Source: JASMHC01 sp964453855 (lineage in GTDB: Bacteria > Pseudomonadota > Alphaproteobacteria > Rhodobacterales > Rhodobacteraceae). Taken from it: a stretch of 64,000 nucleotides of DNA. Below the pieces are notes generated by a model that saw nothing but the letters and a program-made list of their open reading frames with translations, did not search any database and was not told the origin of the DNA. Location of the stretch: NCBI GenBank assembly GCA_964453855.1, contig CAYVRN010000005.1, positions 1 to 64,000 of the forward strand, given 5' to 3'. Shown one piece after another: positions 26,693 through 36,514 of the stretch. Every line of letters starts with the position of its first letter. Positions within the stretch are counted from its first letter, which is position 1. A program made the position numbers and the translations under genes.

Positions 26693-27898
26693 ATGCTAAA
26701 ATCATTTTCGCAATTCACCGCCACCGTGTGGCTGGTGATTATTGCCACCATGGCCAACCGGTTTACGTTTTTTATGGTCTGGCCGTATCTGGCCGTGATC
26801 CTGTACGAAAACCACGGGTTGAACGCCGCTCAGATCGGACTGTTCCTGACGATCCCCTCGATTGTCGGAAATACGATCGGGTTTTATGTCGGCTACCTTT
26901 CGGATCTGTTTGGTCGTAGAAAAATCATCGTGGGCGCATTGGTTATCGCCATTTTTGCTCTGACAACCCTAGGTCTGACCGATAACCTTTGGATCATTCT
27001 TGGCGCCATGGTCCTGCAATCGATTTCACGAAGCGGGATCGAGCCGTCGGGCAAGGCACTCATCACAGATGTATTAGAGGATCGGGACGCCAAAGACCTG
27101 GCCCTTCACGCCCGCTATTATGCACTGAACGTTGGCGCTTCATTTGGTCCTTTGGCAGGTGTGTATTGGGGCATCACTGGAAAACAAACCACGTTTCTTA
27201 TGGTTGCGGGTACGATGACACTTTATCTTGTCGCCGCCCTTATTGTTTTTTCCCGAGAGCATATTGTTGAACGCCAAGAAGGGGCCGAGCCATTTTCTTT
27301 CCGATCGGTTATTCGGACACTTTCAGCCGACCACAGCTTTCTGGTTCTGGTCTTCGCGATGTTTCTTGGCGGAATTTCCTATTCCCAACTTGAAGCCGGT
27401 GTGATCCAGTTTCTGCAAATCGCGGGGCACCCGGATGTTGTTGCCTTTTACCCGATTATAACACTGACCAACGGGCTGACGGTGCTTGTGCTGCAATTCC
27501 CGTTGCTATCAGCCACCAGACGTTTCCATCCGATGACTCGTTCGATGATCGGGGCCGGGCTGATGGCAGTTTCATTTTCTATGCTTGCTTCGGTTTCAGC
27601 GACCAGTGAAACGGCCATTCTGGTCTCAATTTTCGTTTTAAGCGTCGGAGAAGTAATTCTGTTCCCGACCGTTCAAATACTGATCGACCGCATGGCACCC
27701 GACGGGATGAAGGGCAGCTATTTCGGAGCAGCCGCTTTGGCCGGTTTCGGCTTTGCGTTGGGTCCGTTAATTGGAGGGACTCTATTAAAACTCGGGGGCG
27801 GGCAATTGCTTTGGTGGAGTATGGCAGCTGCGGCCGCGTTCGTAGCCGTACTTTACCCTATTTCTGGGCGAATGCGTCGTGGCGCTGATCCACGATAA
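26693..27898 (+). CDS. MFS transporter (multidrug-resistance type)
   Basis: A 401-residue major-facilitator protein with 12 predicted helices. The loop 2-3 motif GYLSDLFGRRKIIV is the MFS A-motif, and GIEPSGKALITD lies in the drug:H+ antiporter-like region. Probably a proton-driven exporter; substrate unknown. GGAG precedes the ATG at 26693, which excludes the longer frame. It follows modC by 72 bases and abuts the stop of the convergent ybaN gene. Confidence 0.88.
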   Translation: MLKSFSQFTATVWLVIIATMANRFTFFMVWPYLAVILYENHGLNAAQIGLFLTIPSIVGNTIGFYVGYLSDLFGRRKIIVGALVIAIFALTTLGLTDNLWIILGAMVLQSISRSGIEPSGKALITDVLEDRDAKDLALHARYYALNVGASFGPLAGVYWGITGKQTTFLMVAGTMTLYLVAALIVFSREHIVERQEGAEPFSFRSVIRTLSADHSFLVLVFAMFLGGISYSQLEAGVIQFLQIAGHPDVVAFYPIITLTNGLTVLVLQFPLLSATRRFHPMTRSMIGAGLMAVSFSMLASVSATSETAILVSIFVLSVGEVILFPTVQILIDRMAPDGMKGSYFGAAALAGFGFALGPLIGGTLLKLGGGQLLWWSMAAAAAFVAVLYPISGRMRRGADPR

Positions 27899-28276
27899 TC
27901 ACGTGCTCGGGCGCGACAGCGCAAAGCATGCAGCCCCGCCCAAACACACCGCCTGAATGTTCAGGACAAACGGTTTTACACCCATGATCAGGCTTAAAAG
28001 AAAAACTGCGCCCATGGTACCGGTGGCGATGACTTTAATCTTCGGCGATATCGCCCCGCTTTCCCGCCAATCCGCGATGACAGGCCCAAAGACGCGGTGA
28101 TCAAGCAACCATTGCTCAAGCCTTGGCGAGCTTTTGGAAAAGAAGAACGCGGCCAGGATCATCAGAGGTGTGGTTGGTAAAACCGGCAAGACGATCCCCA
28201 GAACGCCCAGCGCGACCGAGACGAGACCAAGGACAAGCCACATGGGGCGTAAAACCTTTAAAGTGTTTTCGGACAT
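27899..28276 (-). CDS. YbaN/DUF454 inner-membrane protein
   Basis: A 125-residue protein. LVLGLVSVALGVLGIVLPVLPTTP and FFFSKSSPRLEQWLLDHRVFGPVI are the DUF454 signature, with further helices at about 75-95 and 98-115. Function unknown. AAGGGA lies 8 bases before the ATG at 28276; an ATG 21 bases earlier is possible. Its stop codon starts on the base after the MFS stop. Confidence 0.85.
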   Translation of the reverse strand: MSENTLKVLRPMWLVLGLVSVALGVLGIVLPVLPTTPLMILAAFFFSKSSPRLEQWLLDHRVFGPVIADWRESGAISPKIKVIATGTMGAVFLLSLIMGVKPFVLNIQAVCLGGAACFALSRPST

Positions 28277-28440
28277 TGTGATCCCTTTTCGCGCCATTGC
28301 GTTTTCGTATGTAGATGATCGGCGCAGCAAGCGTGTTCTTTAGGACACAACTTTTGCGGGTCAGGAGTTTCATACTACCAAAATGTCGCAGGCTGGGTAA
28401 AAGAGACACGTCCGCAACAATCAACACAGGAGGGCATCAC

Positions 28441-28545
28441 ATGACTAACTATGTTTTCGCACTCCAACGTTTTGCGGGTTTGGGCTTTGCCATGAATTGC
28501 TGGGCGGCCCTACATTCGGAACCATCGACTGCAAAAGCGTCGTAG
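28441..28545 (+). CDS. Possible 34-residue small protein
   Basis: The frame MTNYVFALQRFAGLGFAMNC... ends after 34 residues. Its support is a very strong AGGAGGG site 6 bases before the ATG; nothing else identifies it. It could be a translated small protein or a leader peptide. No homology recognised. Confidence 0.4.
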   Translation: MTNYVFALQRFAGLGFAMNCWAALHSEPSTAKAS

Positions 28546-28691
28546 TTTCGTCACCGCACCCAAAGGGTGCATTCCTGAAAACACCGATCTGAAGTCAAAG
28601 GCTCAATGCGCCCGAAGACCCTGATCTTCTGTTTTCCAACTTCAAACCAAACTTAAACAGAGGCCGCGCGGAACCGCGAGCGGAAATCACA

Positions 28692-28916
28692 ATGATCTTG
28701 ACCAATCCCTATGTGGAAAACCCGAACCCGCGTTTTGACGTGGAAACCCTGATCCGGCGGCATGGGTTGCTGACCGTGCTGCGCAGCATAGTGGCTGTTG
28801 CAGTTAGCAGGCGCAATCATCCTCCGCCCGTTGACGAATTGCCAAACCACCTGCGGCGCGACATCGGGCTGGAGACACGCCACGAAAGGACATTGCCGCC
28901 GGGCTTGGTGCGGTAA
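28692..28916 (+). CDS. Small DUF1127-like protein
   Basis: A 74-residue basic protein. The C-terminal DELPNHLRRDIGLE resembles the conserved DUF1127 (YjiS-like) end L-x-D-H-x-L-R-D-I-G-L; the first half is less typical. DUF1127 proteins in alphaproteobacteria include small RNA-associated phosphate-metabolism regulators. Family call tentative. Lies between a small ORF and ttcA. Confidence 0.6.
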   Translation: MILTNPYVENPNPRFDVETLIRRHGLLTVLRSIVAVAVSRRNHPPPVDELPNHLRRDIGLETRHERTLPPGLVR

Positions 28917-28982
28917 GCGGAAAGGGGTGGTTGGAAACAGCCGCCCCTTGCCCGATCCCCATCGCCCAAGTATAGCCGCGCC

Positions 28983-29846
28983 ATGCTTGACGATCTTGAT
29001 GATATCCACCCCCTGTTCCACGGCGCACCCAGCTCGACCGAGTTCAAGAAGCTGCGCAAACGCATCGTGCGCCAAACGCGCGAGGCGATTGAACAATACG
29101 GCATGATCGAACGCGGCGCCAAATGGCTGGTATGTCTGTCGGGGGGAAAAGACAGCTACACGCTATTGGCAGTGCTGCACGAATTACAGTGGCGCGGCAT
29201 GTTGCCGGTTGAACTGCTAGCGTGCAATCTGGATCAGGGGCAACCGGGATTTCCATCAACCGTGCTGCCCGAGTTTCTGGACAAGATGAAGGTCCCGAAC
29301 CGGATCGAGTATCAGGACACCTATTCGATCGTGAAAGACAAGGTGCCAGCTGGCCGAACCTATTGCGCGCTCTGCTCGCGTTTGCGGCGAGGGAACCTAT
29401 ATCGCATTGCCCGCGAAGAGGGCTGTTCAGCCGTGGTACTGGGCCATCACCGCGATGATATCCTTGAGACATTCTTTATGAACCTCTTTCACGGCGGGCG
29501 CTTGGCGACGATGCCGCCTAAGCTGGTCAACGAAGAGGGCGATCTGTTCGTTTACCGCCCGTTGGCCCATGTCGCCGAAGCCGATTGCGAGAAATTCGCC
29601 AACGCGATGAACTACCCGATCATTCCTTGCGATCTGTGTGGCTCGCAGGACGGATTGCAGCGCCAGCAGGTCAAGATGATCCTTGATCAGTGGGAGAAAA
29701 ACAGCCCCGGACGCAGGCAGGTGATGTTTAAGGCGCTGACGAATATCCGCCCGTCGCACATGCTGGATCCCAAGCTTTTTGACTTTGCGGGGCTGGCTTT
29801 GCCGCAAGAAACACCCGAAAGCGACGATATTCCTGTTCTGCGTTAA
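28983..29846 (+). CDS. ttcA: tRNA 2-thiocytidine(32) synthetase TtcA
   Basis: A 287-residue PP-loop ATPase. SGGKDSYTLL is the PP-loop, CALC (in TYCALCSRLRRGNLY) and the later CDLCGS supply the cysteines for the [4Fe-4S] cluster, and LGHHRDDILETFFMNLFHGG is family-specific. It thiolates C32 of several tRNAs. The start ATG lies in front of LDDLDDIHPLF; no strong Shine-Dalgarno. Confidence 0.94.
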   Translation: MLDDLDDIHPLFHGAPSSTEFKKLRKRIVRQTREAIEQYGMIERGAKWLVCLSGGKDSYTLLAVLHELQWRGMLPVELLACNLDQGQPGFPSTVLPEFLDKMKVPNRIEYQDTYSIVKDKVPAGRTYCALCSRLRRGNLYRIAREEGCSAVVLGHHRDDILETFFMNLFHGGRLATMPPKLVNEEGDLFVYRPLAHVAEADCEKFANAMNYPIIPCDLCGSQDGLQRQQVKMILDQWEKNSPGRRQVMFKALTNIRPSHMLDPKLFDFAGLALPQETPESDDIPVLR

Positions 29847-29905
29847 TCTGCTGCAAACAGATTTGGGATTAGAGTGGCCGAAAGATCAACTGATCGGATT
29901 GGCCA

Positions 29906-31405
29906 ATGACGCATCGATTTCAAACATTTCTGAAGTCGTTTTTGAACGGACCGCAGATCGCGGTCTTTGCCCCTGCAATTGCTTTGGGTGCGTTTTGGTT
30001 TGGTGGAGAAGCGGCGCTTTTGACCGCCGCCTTGCTGACCCCCGGCCTGTTGATTTTATCGTCGCGCGGGGCCTCGGCGGATACCATGCAAAAATCCCCA
30101 CTGCAGGACGCACTGGCGCATTTGGGCAGGCTTCAGTCTGACTGCGCAGGAAGCGGGCGCAAATCGGCGTGTTTCGTTTTGGCCTTAGACGATCCAGAGG
30201 AACTGACGACCCGACATGGTGTAGCTTCGGTGGATCGTATTTTACTGGACGTGCAAACGCGTATTTCAACAGTGCTACGCGGCGCAGACCGGACGTTTCG
30301 GATTGCAGACAATCGTTTTTCCGTAGCACTGGCACCTTCAACGCGTTGCACCCTTGAACCCGGTATTTCCCTGTCGGGAAGGCTGCAGGCGGCAATCGAA
30401 GCGCCCTATCATCTTGAAGGTGCCACGCTTTATCTTAGCACTTCCTGCGGCTTTTGCCTGACAACCAAAAGCCCAGAAGCGACTGGGACAAGTATATTAG
30501 AAGCGGCCCAGATCGCACTGGAAGAAGCCCGTGGTCAGGGGGGCGGCGCGATCCGCGCCTTTACCGAAGCGATGAAAAACCGCAGCCTGTCGCGCAACCA
30601 GATCGCGGATGAGGTACAGGAGGCTCTGGAAAACGGTCAGATCCGGGCGTGGTTCCAACCACAAGTGTCTACTGACACAGGGGATGTCACCGGGTTTGAA
30701 ACGTTGGTACGGTGGGAACATCCCGAACGCGGCCCCCTACCGCCTACCGATTTTTTACCGGTGATCGAAAACGCCGGCCTCATGCCGCGCTTGACCGACG
30801 TCATGCTACAGGAAGCGTTGCACGGGCTAACCACATGGGATCGGGCAGATCAAACGGTTCGCCAGGTCAGCGTCAACCTGGCGCAGTCCGAACTGGCCGA
30901 CCCGCAGCTTCCGGATCGCATCCGCTGGACCCTGGACCGGTTCGATATTCCAGCGACCCGTTTGGGCATCGAAGTCTTGGAAGACGTGGTCTCTCACAAT
31001 GCGAATGATGTTGTCACGCGGTCTTTGGCCGATCTGTCCAAAATGGGTTGCCCGATTGATCTGGATGATTTCGGAACGGGGCAAACCTCAATCACATCAA
31101 TCCGCCGCTTGTCCATTTCACGCCTGAAAATCGACCGTTCATTTGTCACGCGCCTGAACGAAGATCATGAACAACAGCGCATGGTCGAGGCGATCTTGAC
31201 CATGGCCGAACGACTGGATTTGGAAACCGTCGCCGAAGGGGTCGAAACGGTTGGAGAGTACTCGCGCGTGTCACTTTTGGGGTGCACCCACATTCAGGGA
31301 TTTGCGATTGCGCGGCCCATGCCGCTAGAAGATACGATTCCCTGGATCAAGCGTTATCGGGCCAAACTTGTGCAGACTCCGCGCATCGAGGGCCGCAAAG
31401 CCTAG
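29906..31405 (+). CDS. Degenerate-GGDEF + EAL cyclic-di-GMP phosphodiesterase
   Basis: A 499-residue protein: two short N-terminal helices (about 15-55), a GGDEF-like domain (about 70-225) whose active site reads RIADNRFSV and so cannot make c-di-GMP, then an EAL domain (about 235-490). The EAL catalytic set looks intact: FETLVRW (ETL for EAL), VNLAQSEL, EVLED, IDLDDFGTG, KIDRSFV and AEGVET. It likely hydrolyses c-di-GMP at the inner membrane. It sits where rnpA/yidD are usually found ahead of yidC. Confidence 0.9.
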   Translation: MTHRFQTFLKSFLNGPQIAVFAPAIALGAFWFGGEAALLTAALLTPGLLILSSRGASADTMQKSPLQDALAHLGRLQSDCAGSGRKSACFVLALDDPEELTTRHGVASVDRILLDVQTRISTVLRGADRTFRIADNRFSVALAPSTRCTLEPGISLSGRLQAAIEAPYHLEGATLYLSTSCGFCLTTKSPEATGTSILEAAQIALEEARGQGGGAIRAFTEAMKNRSLSRNQIADEVQEALENGQIRAWFQPQVSTDTGDVTGFETLVRWEHPERGPLPPTDFLPVIENAGLMPRLTDVMLQEALHGLTTWDRADQTVRQVSVNLAQSELADPQLPDRIRWTLDRFDIPATRLGIEVLEDVVSHNANDVVTRSLADLSKMGCPIDLDDFGTGQTSITSIRRLSISRLKIDRSFVTRLNEDHEQQRMVEAILTMAERLDLETVAEGVETVGEYSRVSLLGCTHIQGFAIARPMPLEDTIPWIKRYRAKLVQTPRIEGRKA

Positions 31406-31504
31406 GCGAAAGGCCGCGAAGGCGCATATATCGTGGAAAAGCGCTTGACCTTTCTATCCCTGATCTGTTGAACCACCGTGAAACAGAAACAGGTGGCGGT
31501 CCCG

Positions 31505-33343
31505 ATGGACGAACAGAATAGAAATCTTATCCTTGCAACGGTTCTGAGCTTTGTTGTGATCCTCGTTTGGTTCGTACTGTTCCCACCGCCAGAACAGCCC
31601 GCGAACGATCCGAACGCGCCTGTCGCCGAGCAATCTGTAACAGACGCCGCGACCGGACAGATCTCCTTGCCCGCCGGGGACAGTGACTCTAGCGCAGCAA
31701 TGACCGCACCCGAAGGTCAGGCTGTCGCCGAAGAAACCCCGCGCCTGACCATCGAAACCGCCCGCATCGAGGGTTCGATTGCCCTAACCGGCGGCCGTAT
31801 CGACGACTTGCGCCTGAAAGATTACCGCGAAACGCTGGATGATGACGCGCCTATCGTAACGGTGTTTTCGCCCATGGGCACTGACGGCGCCTACTACGCC
31901 CTGCACGGCTGGACCGCTTCGGCGGGTCTGGACGCTGCTCAGGTTCCCGGGCCAGAAACACCGTGGCAGGTTGAAGGCAACGACACATTGACCGAAACCT
32001 CGCCTGTAACGCTGGTTTGGGACAACGGTTCCGGCCAGATTTTCCGCCGCACGATCAGCGTGGACGAAGACTATCTGTTCTCGGTCACCCAGTCGGTCCA
32101 GAACAACGGTGGCGACATCACTCTGCGCCCATATGGTCTGATCCGCCGTCATGGGGAACCCGCGGACGCGAAAAACTTTTTCATCCTGCACGAAGGCATG
32201 GTCCGCATGTCTGATGGTGAGCTTCAGGAACTGAAGTACCGCGACATGCCGGATATGGATTTCGACGCCCGCGAAGGCACCACTGCCGAACGTCTGGACG
32301 TTCTGGAAAACGGCTGGATCGGCTTTACCGACCACTTCTGGATGACGACGCTAATCCCGAACCAATCCACTGGCTTCCGCTCGGTTGCGAAGTACTTCGA
32401 AAGCCACGACATCTACCAAACCGAGGCGGTCGGCCTGCCCGTCACGATTGCGCAGGGTGCTACCGCTGAAGTTACCACCCAACTGTTTGCAGGTGCAAAG
32501 GAATGGGAAACCATTCGCAACTATGAACGCGCGGGCATTCTGGGCTTTCTGGATAGTATCGACTGGGGCTGGTTCTTCTTCCTGACAAAACCGATCTTTG
32601 CGGTTCTGCACTGGCTGAACGCGACAATGGCGGGCTTTGGCATCGCCGGTTCGATGGGCTGGGCGATTATCGGCCTGACGTTGCTGATCAAAGCGATCCT
32701 GTTCCCACTGGCCTACAAATCCTATTCTTCTATGGCACGCATGCGCGAGCTGCAGCCGAAGATGGAAGAGATCAAAGAAAAGGCCGGAAACGACCGTCAG
32801 AAGCAACAGCAGCTGACGATGGAGCTATACAAGAAGGAAAAGGTCAATCCTGCATCGGGCTGTCTGCCGATGTTGTTACAGATCCCTATCTTCTTCTCGC
32901 TCTACAAGGTGATTTTCGTCACGCTGGAACTGCGTCACGCGCCTTGGATCGGCTGGATCAAAGACTTGTCCGCACCGGACACCACCTCGATCCTGAACCT
33001 GTTCGGCTTGCTGCCTTACGCAACACCAGGGCCGGACTCGATCTTCTTTATCGTCAGCCTTGGCGTATTGCCGATCCTGCTGGGTATTTCGATGTGGTTG
33101 CAGCAGAAACTGAATCCGCAGCCAACAGATCCGACCCAGGCGATGATCTTTGCGTGGATGCCTTGGGTCTTTATGTTCATGCTGGGCAGCTTTGCAAGCG
33201 GTCTGGTGATCTACTGGATTGCCAACAACACGATCACCTTCACCCAGCAATATCTGATCATGCGCAGCCACGGTTATAAACCGGACGTCTTCGGTAACAT
33301 TAAATCCAGCTTCAAAAAGAAGCCAAAGGACGAGAAAAAGTAA
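31505..33343 (+). CDS. yidC: Membrane protein insertase YidC
   Basis: A 612-residue protein. Starts MDEQNRNLILATVLSFVVIL (TM1), has the large periplasmic P1 domain (about 30-355) and the conserved C-terminal insertase domain from SIDWGWFFFLTKPIF, with MLLQIPIFFSLYKVIFV and WMPWVFMFMLGSFASGLVIYW. It inserts proteins into the inner membrane with or without SecYEG. AGGTGG precedes the ATG. Stop overlaps the MOSC start by one base (TAATG). Confidence 0.97.
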   Translation: MDEQNRNLILATVLSFVVILVWFVLFPPPEQPANDPNAPVAEQSVTDAATGQISLPAGDSDSSAAMTAPEGQAVAEETPRLTIETARIEGSIALTGGRIDDLRLKDYRETLDDDAPIVTVFSPMGTDGAYYALHGWTASAGLDAAQVPGPETPWQVEGNDTLTETSPVTLVWDNGSGQIFRRTISVDEDYLFSVTQSVQNNGGDITLRPYGLIRRHGEPADAKNFFILHEGMVRMSDGELQELKYRDMPDMDFDAREGTTAERLDVLENGWIGFTDHFWMTTLIPNQSTGFRSVAKYFESHDIYQTEAVGLPVTIAQGATAEVTTQLFAGAKEWETIRNYERAGILGFLDSIDWGWFFFLTKPIFAVLHWLNATMAGFGIAGSMGWAIIGLTLLIKAILFPLAYKSYSSMARMRELQPKMEEIKEKAGNDRQKQQQLTMELYKKEKVNPASGCLPMLLQIPIFFSLYKVIFVTLELRHAPWIGWIKDLSAPDTTSILNLFGLLPYATPGPDSIFFIVSLGVLPILLGISMWLQQKLNPQPTDPTQAMIFAWMPWVFMFMLGSFASGLVIYWIANNTITFTQQYLIMRSHGYKPDVFGNIKSSFKKKPKDEKK

Positions 33344-34095
33344 TGGCGCATGTCGCGGAAATCTGGCGGCACCCGATCAAGTCGCACAGCCGCGAGCGTA
33401 TAGATCAAGCCGAATTGACCCAGGGCAAGGGATTGCCCTGGGATCGTCGTTGGGCGGTTGCGCATGAACGGTCTTGTTTTGACGTGGACCGCCCCAGATG
33501 GCAGCCCAGCAACGAGTTTTCGATTGGCACCAAATCCCCGCGTTTACAGGCAATCAACTGCTACACCGATCCGGCCTATCGCACTCTGACCCTCAGCCAT
33601 CCAGACCGCCCTGATCTGACGATCAATCCCGATGATGACGGGGACGCAGGCGAATTTATCCAATGGGTGATGCGCATCTCAAATGGCGGGAAATATCTGC
33701 CAGCCCGTCTGGTTCGCGCCGAACAAGCGATGCATGATACAGATTACCCAAGTATCTCGCTGATCAACATGGCGTCGCATCGTGCGTTGGAAGCCTTTAT
33801 GGGGCAAAGCCTGAACCCGATGCGTTGGCGCGGGAATCTGCTGGTCGAGGGGCTTCAGCCTTGGGCGGAACGTAAATGGATCGGCAAAACCATCCGCATC
33901 GGCAGCGTCGAATGCGAAGTGCGCGAACACATCCGCCGTTGCAATGCGACGATGGTTGATCCGGCAACGGGTGAAAAAGACGCCAACACATTGGCGGCGC
34001 TGCGCGATGGCTTCGGTCATCAGGATTGCGGCGTTTATCTGGTCGTCACCAAGGGTGGCTGGCTTAATCAGGACGACACGGTCGAGGTATTATGA
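33343..34095 (+). CDS. MOSC-domain protein
   Basis: A 250-residue protein: N-terminal beta-barrel MOSC_N-like part (EIWRHPIKSHSRERI, LPWDRRWAV) and a C-terminal MOSC domain with RWRGNLLVEGLQPWAE, RIGSVECEV and RCNATMVDPATG, whose Cys is the usual candidate molybdenum/sulfur ligand. May act in molybdenum-cofactor sulfuration or N-hydroxylated-compound reduction. Sits inside the yidC-engB operon with overlaps at both ends. Confidence 0.9.
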   Translation: MAHVAEIWRHPIKSHSRERIDQAELTQGKGLPWDRRWAVAHERSCFDVDRPRWQPSNEFSIGTKSPRLQAINCYTDPAYRTLTLSHPDRPDLTINPDDDGDAGEFIQWVMRISNGGKYLPARLVRAEQAMHDTDYPSISLINMASHRALEAFMGQSLNPMRWRGNLLVEGLQPWAERKWIGKTIRIGSVECEVREHIRRCNATMVDPATGEKDANTLAALRDGFGHQDCGVYLVVTKGGWLNQDDTVEVL

Positions 34096-34745
34096 TGCAG
34101 ATCCGCTTTCCTTTGGCCGATGAGCCTGATGCGATAACCGCTGAAAAGGGTCGCTTGCTTTTCGCGGGTGAAACCGAATTTCTAAAAGGCGTGGTGGCCA
34201 TGGACGGCCTGCCGCCAGCCGACCGGATGGAGGTATGTTTTGCTGGGCGATCGAACGTCGGAAAATCCAGCCTGATCAACGCGCTGACGGGCCGCAAAGG
34301 CTTGGCGCGCGCATCAAACACGCCGGGCCGTACGCAAGAGATCAACTTTTTCACCGCTGCCGAAAGCCATTATCTGGTCGACCTTCCCGGCTATGGCTTT
34401 GCCAATGCGCCGCTTGCCGTAGTTGAAAAATGGCAGCGCCTGTTGAAACAGTATCTGTCTGGGCGTCAGTCTTTGCGACGCGCCTTTGTGCTGATCGACT
34501 CGCGCCACGGGATCAAAAAGGTTGATGAAGACATCATGGACCTGCTGGACAAAAGCGCCGTAACCTTTCAGGCCATTCTGACCAAAGCCGACAAGGTGAA
34601 GGAAAAAGAGCGCGAGAAGGTGATCGAACAGGTTCGTGAAAAGCTGGCCAAGCATCCGGCTGCCTATCCCGAGCTGATCGTCACGTCCTCGGAAAAGGGT
34701 TGGGGCATTGCGACTTTGCGGGCGTTGATCGCAACATTGGTATAA
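34092..34745 (+). CDS. engB: Ribosome-biogenesis GTPase EngB/YsxC
   Basis: A 217-residue GTPase: G1 AGRSNVGKSSL, G2 NTPGRTQEINFF, G3 DLPGYGFA, G4 TKADK and G5 TSSEKGWG. Essential for late 50S assembly in related bacteria. ATG overlaps the MOSC stop; argB follows 62 bases later. Confidence 0.95.
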   Translation: MMQIRFPLADEPDAITAEKGRLLFAGETEFLKGVVAMDGLPPADRMEVCFAGRSNVGKSSLINALTGRKGLARASNTPGRTQEINFFTAAESHYLVDLPGYGFANAPLAVVEKWQRLLKQYLSGRQSLRRAFVLIDSRHGIKKVDEDIMDLLDKSAVTFQAILTKADKVKEKEREKVIEQVREKLAKHPAAYPELIVTSSEKGWGIATLRALIATLV

Positions 34746-34807
34746 TCGCAACCCTTGCGAATTTTCGCGGCACGTCGGATAACGTTGCGGAACCCCGAGG
34801 AACAACG

Positions 34808-35671
34808 ATGAAGAAGCAAACCATGAACCGCGACTGGATCGCCACTGCCCGTACCCTCTCTGAAGCTCTGCCATATCTACAGCGTTACCATGATGCGATT
34901 GTGGTTATCAAACTTGGTGGTCACGCGATGGGCAGCGACGAAGGCATGGAGATGTTCGCGCGTGACGTGGTGCTGATGCAGATGGTCGGCGTAAAACCGG
35001 TTATCGTGCACGGCGGTGGGCCGATGATCAACGCGATGCTTGAGAAACTGGATATCCAGTCCGAGTTTGTGAATGGCAAGCGCGTGACAGATGCGGCCAC
35101 TGTCGAAGTGGTTGAAATGGTGCTGTCCGGCGTTGTGAACAAAAAGATCGTTCAGGCGATCAACCGTCAGGGTGGCAAGGCTGTTGGGCTTTCGGGCAAA
35201 GATGCAAATCTGGTGACGTGTGACCAGACCAACCCAGATCTGGGCTTTGTCGGCACGCCGAACGATGTAGACCCAACTATTTTGCGCGACCTGTTGGGTA
35301 ATGACACCATTCCGGTGATAGCCCCCCTAGGTGCTGGTCGCGAGGGCGAGACGTTCAACATCAACGGCGACACAATGGCGGGGGCAATTGCTGGTGCGTT
35401 GAAAGCGGATCGTTTGTTGCTGCTGACCGATGTGTCCGGCGTGAAGAACAAGGATGGCGAGCTGGTGACCCAGCTGACCGCAGGACAGATCCGAGACATG
35501 ACCGACGAAGGCACGATTGCAGGCGGAATGATACCTAAAACGGAAACGGCCTTGCATGCTTTGGAACAAGGTGTTCGCGCGGTGGTCATTCTGGACGGAC
35601 GCGCCCCGAACGCCTGCTTGCTGGAACTTTACACCGAACATGGTGCTGGTTCGCTAATCCGGCTGACTTAA
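34808..35671 (+). CDS. argB: Acetylglutamate kinase
   Basis: A 287-residue amino-acid-kinase-fold enzyme: IKLGGHAMGS, VHGGGPMINAML, LGFVGTPNDVDP, GETFNINGDTMAGAIAGAL and GGMIPKTETA. It phosphorylates N-acetylglutamate in arginine synthesis, complementing argH at 18.5 kb. GAGGAAC lies 7 bases before the ATG at 34808; an ATG five codons later (MNRDWIATAR) is an alternative. Confidence 0.96.
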   Translation: MKKQTMNRDWIATARTLSEALPYLQRYHDAIVVIKLGGHAMGSDEGMEMFARDVVLMQMVGVKPVIVHGGGPMINAMLEKLDIQSEFVNGKRVTDAATVEVVEMVLSGVVNKKIVQAINRQGGKAVGLSGKDANLVTCDQTNPDLGFVGTPNDVDPTILRDLLGNDTIPVIAPLGAGREGETFNINGDTMAGAIAGALKADRLLLLTDVSGVKNKDGELVTQLTAGQIRDMTDEGTIAGGMIPKTETALHALEQGVRAVVILDGRAPNACLLELYTEHGAGSLIRLT

Positions 35672-35719
35672 TGCATACTGCCCCCTTGTGTTGGGCGGTG
35701 CGCGATATACATTCCGTTT

Positions 35720-36514
35720 ATGGAACATGAATCTCTGATCCGGCTATCGGTCTTTCTTGGGCTGTTTGCCCTTTTCGCTCTCGCCGAGGCCCTTTTGCCC
35801 CGTCGCGCACGTGCACACACACGCGTGCGACGCTGGACAACGAACTGGGCACTCAGTTTTCTCAACACGGGCACACTTCAGTTGTTGGGGATGCTGGTGC
35901 CTTTGTTGGCCGTCGGGGCCGCGGTTGATGCCGCAGCCAATGGCTGGGGCGTGTTGAACATGGTCGACTGGCCAGTGTGGGTCGAATTCATGTTGGCCGT
36001 ATTGTTTTTCGACTTCGCAATCTGGGCGCAGCATCTGATCACCCACAAGGTACCGATCTTGTGGCGCTTCCACCGGATGCACCACGCCGACCGAGATTTT
36101 GACGTGTCCACGGCGATCCGGTTCCATCCTGTTGAGATCGCCTTTTCAATGCTGCTGAAAATCGGGCTGGTCTATCTGATCGGGCCGTCCGCGGTTGCGA
36201 TTATCGTGTTTGAAATCCTGCTAAACGGCACAGCGCTGTTTAACCATTCGAACCTGAAACTGCCTTTGGGGTTGGACCGCTTGGTGCGGATGGTGCTGGT
36301 CACACCCGATATGCACCGCGTGCATCATTCAGTGCATCGGCACGAACATGACAGCAATTACGGGTTTGCGCTTTCCGTTTGGGACCGTATCTTTGGCACC
36401 TATATTCCTCAACCGGAAAAAGGGCATGAAGAAATGGCAATCGGACTTCAATGGCAAGATGACCGCCCGTCGAAGCTTGGTTGGTCACTAACCCTGCCGT
36501 TTCGCAAGAAATGA
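35720..36514 (+). CDS. Fatty-acid hydroxylase / sterol desaturase superfamily protein (shorter paralogue)
   Basis: A 264-residue integral membrane protein with His boxes HLITHK, HRMHHADRD and HRVHHSVHRHEHD and four to five helices (about 10-28, 52-72, 85-108, 140-170). A different branch from the protein at 11.7 kb. Substrate unknown. Its stop overlaps the ATG of the ferredoxin-like gene (ATGA), implying a joint role, for instance electron supply to the di-iron site (inference). Confidence 0.88.
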   Translation: MEHESLIRLSVFLGLFALFALAEALLPRRARAHTRVRRWTTNWALSFLNTGTLQLLGMLVPLLAVGAAVDAAANGWGVLNMVDWPVWVEFMLAVLFFDFAIWAQHLITHKVPILWRFHRMHHADRDFDVSTAIRFHPVEIAFSMLLKIGLVYLIGPSAVAIIVFEILLNGTALFNHSNLKLPLGLDRLVRMVLVTPDMHRVHHSVHRHEHDSNYGFALSVWDRIFGTYIPQPEKGHEEMAIGLQWQDDRPSKLGWSLTLPFRKK

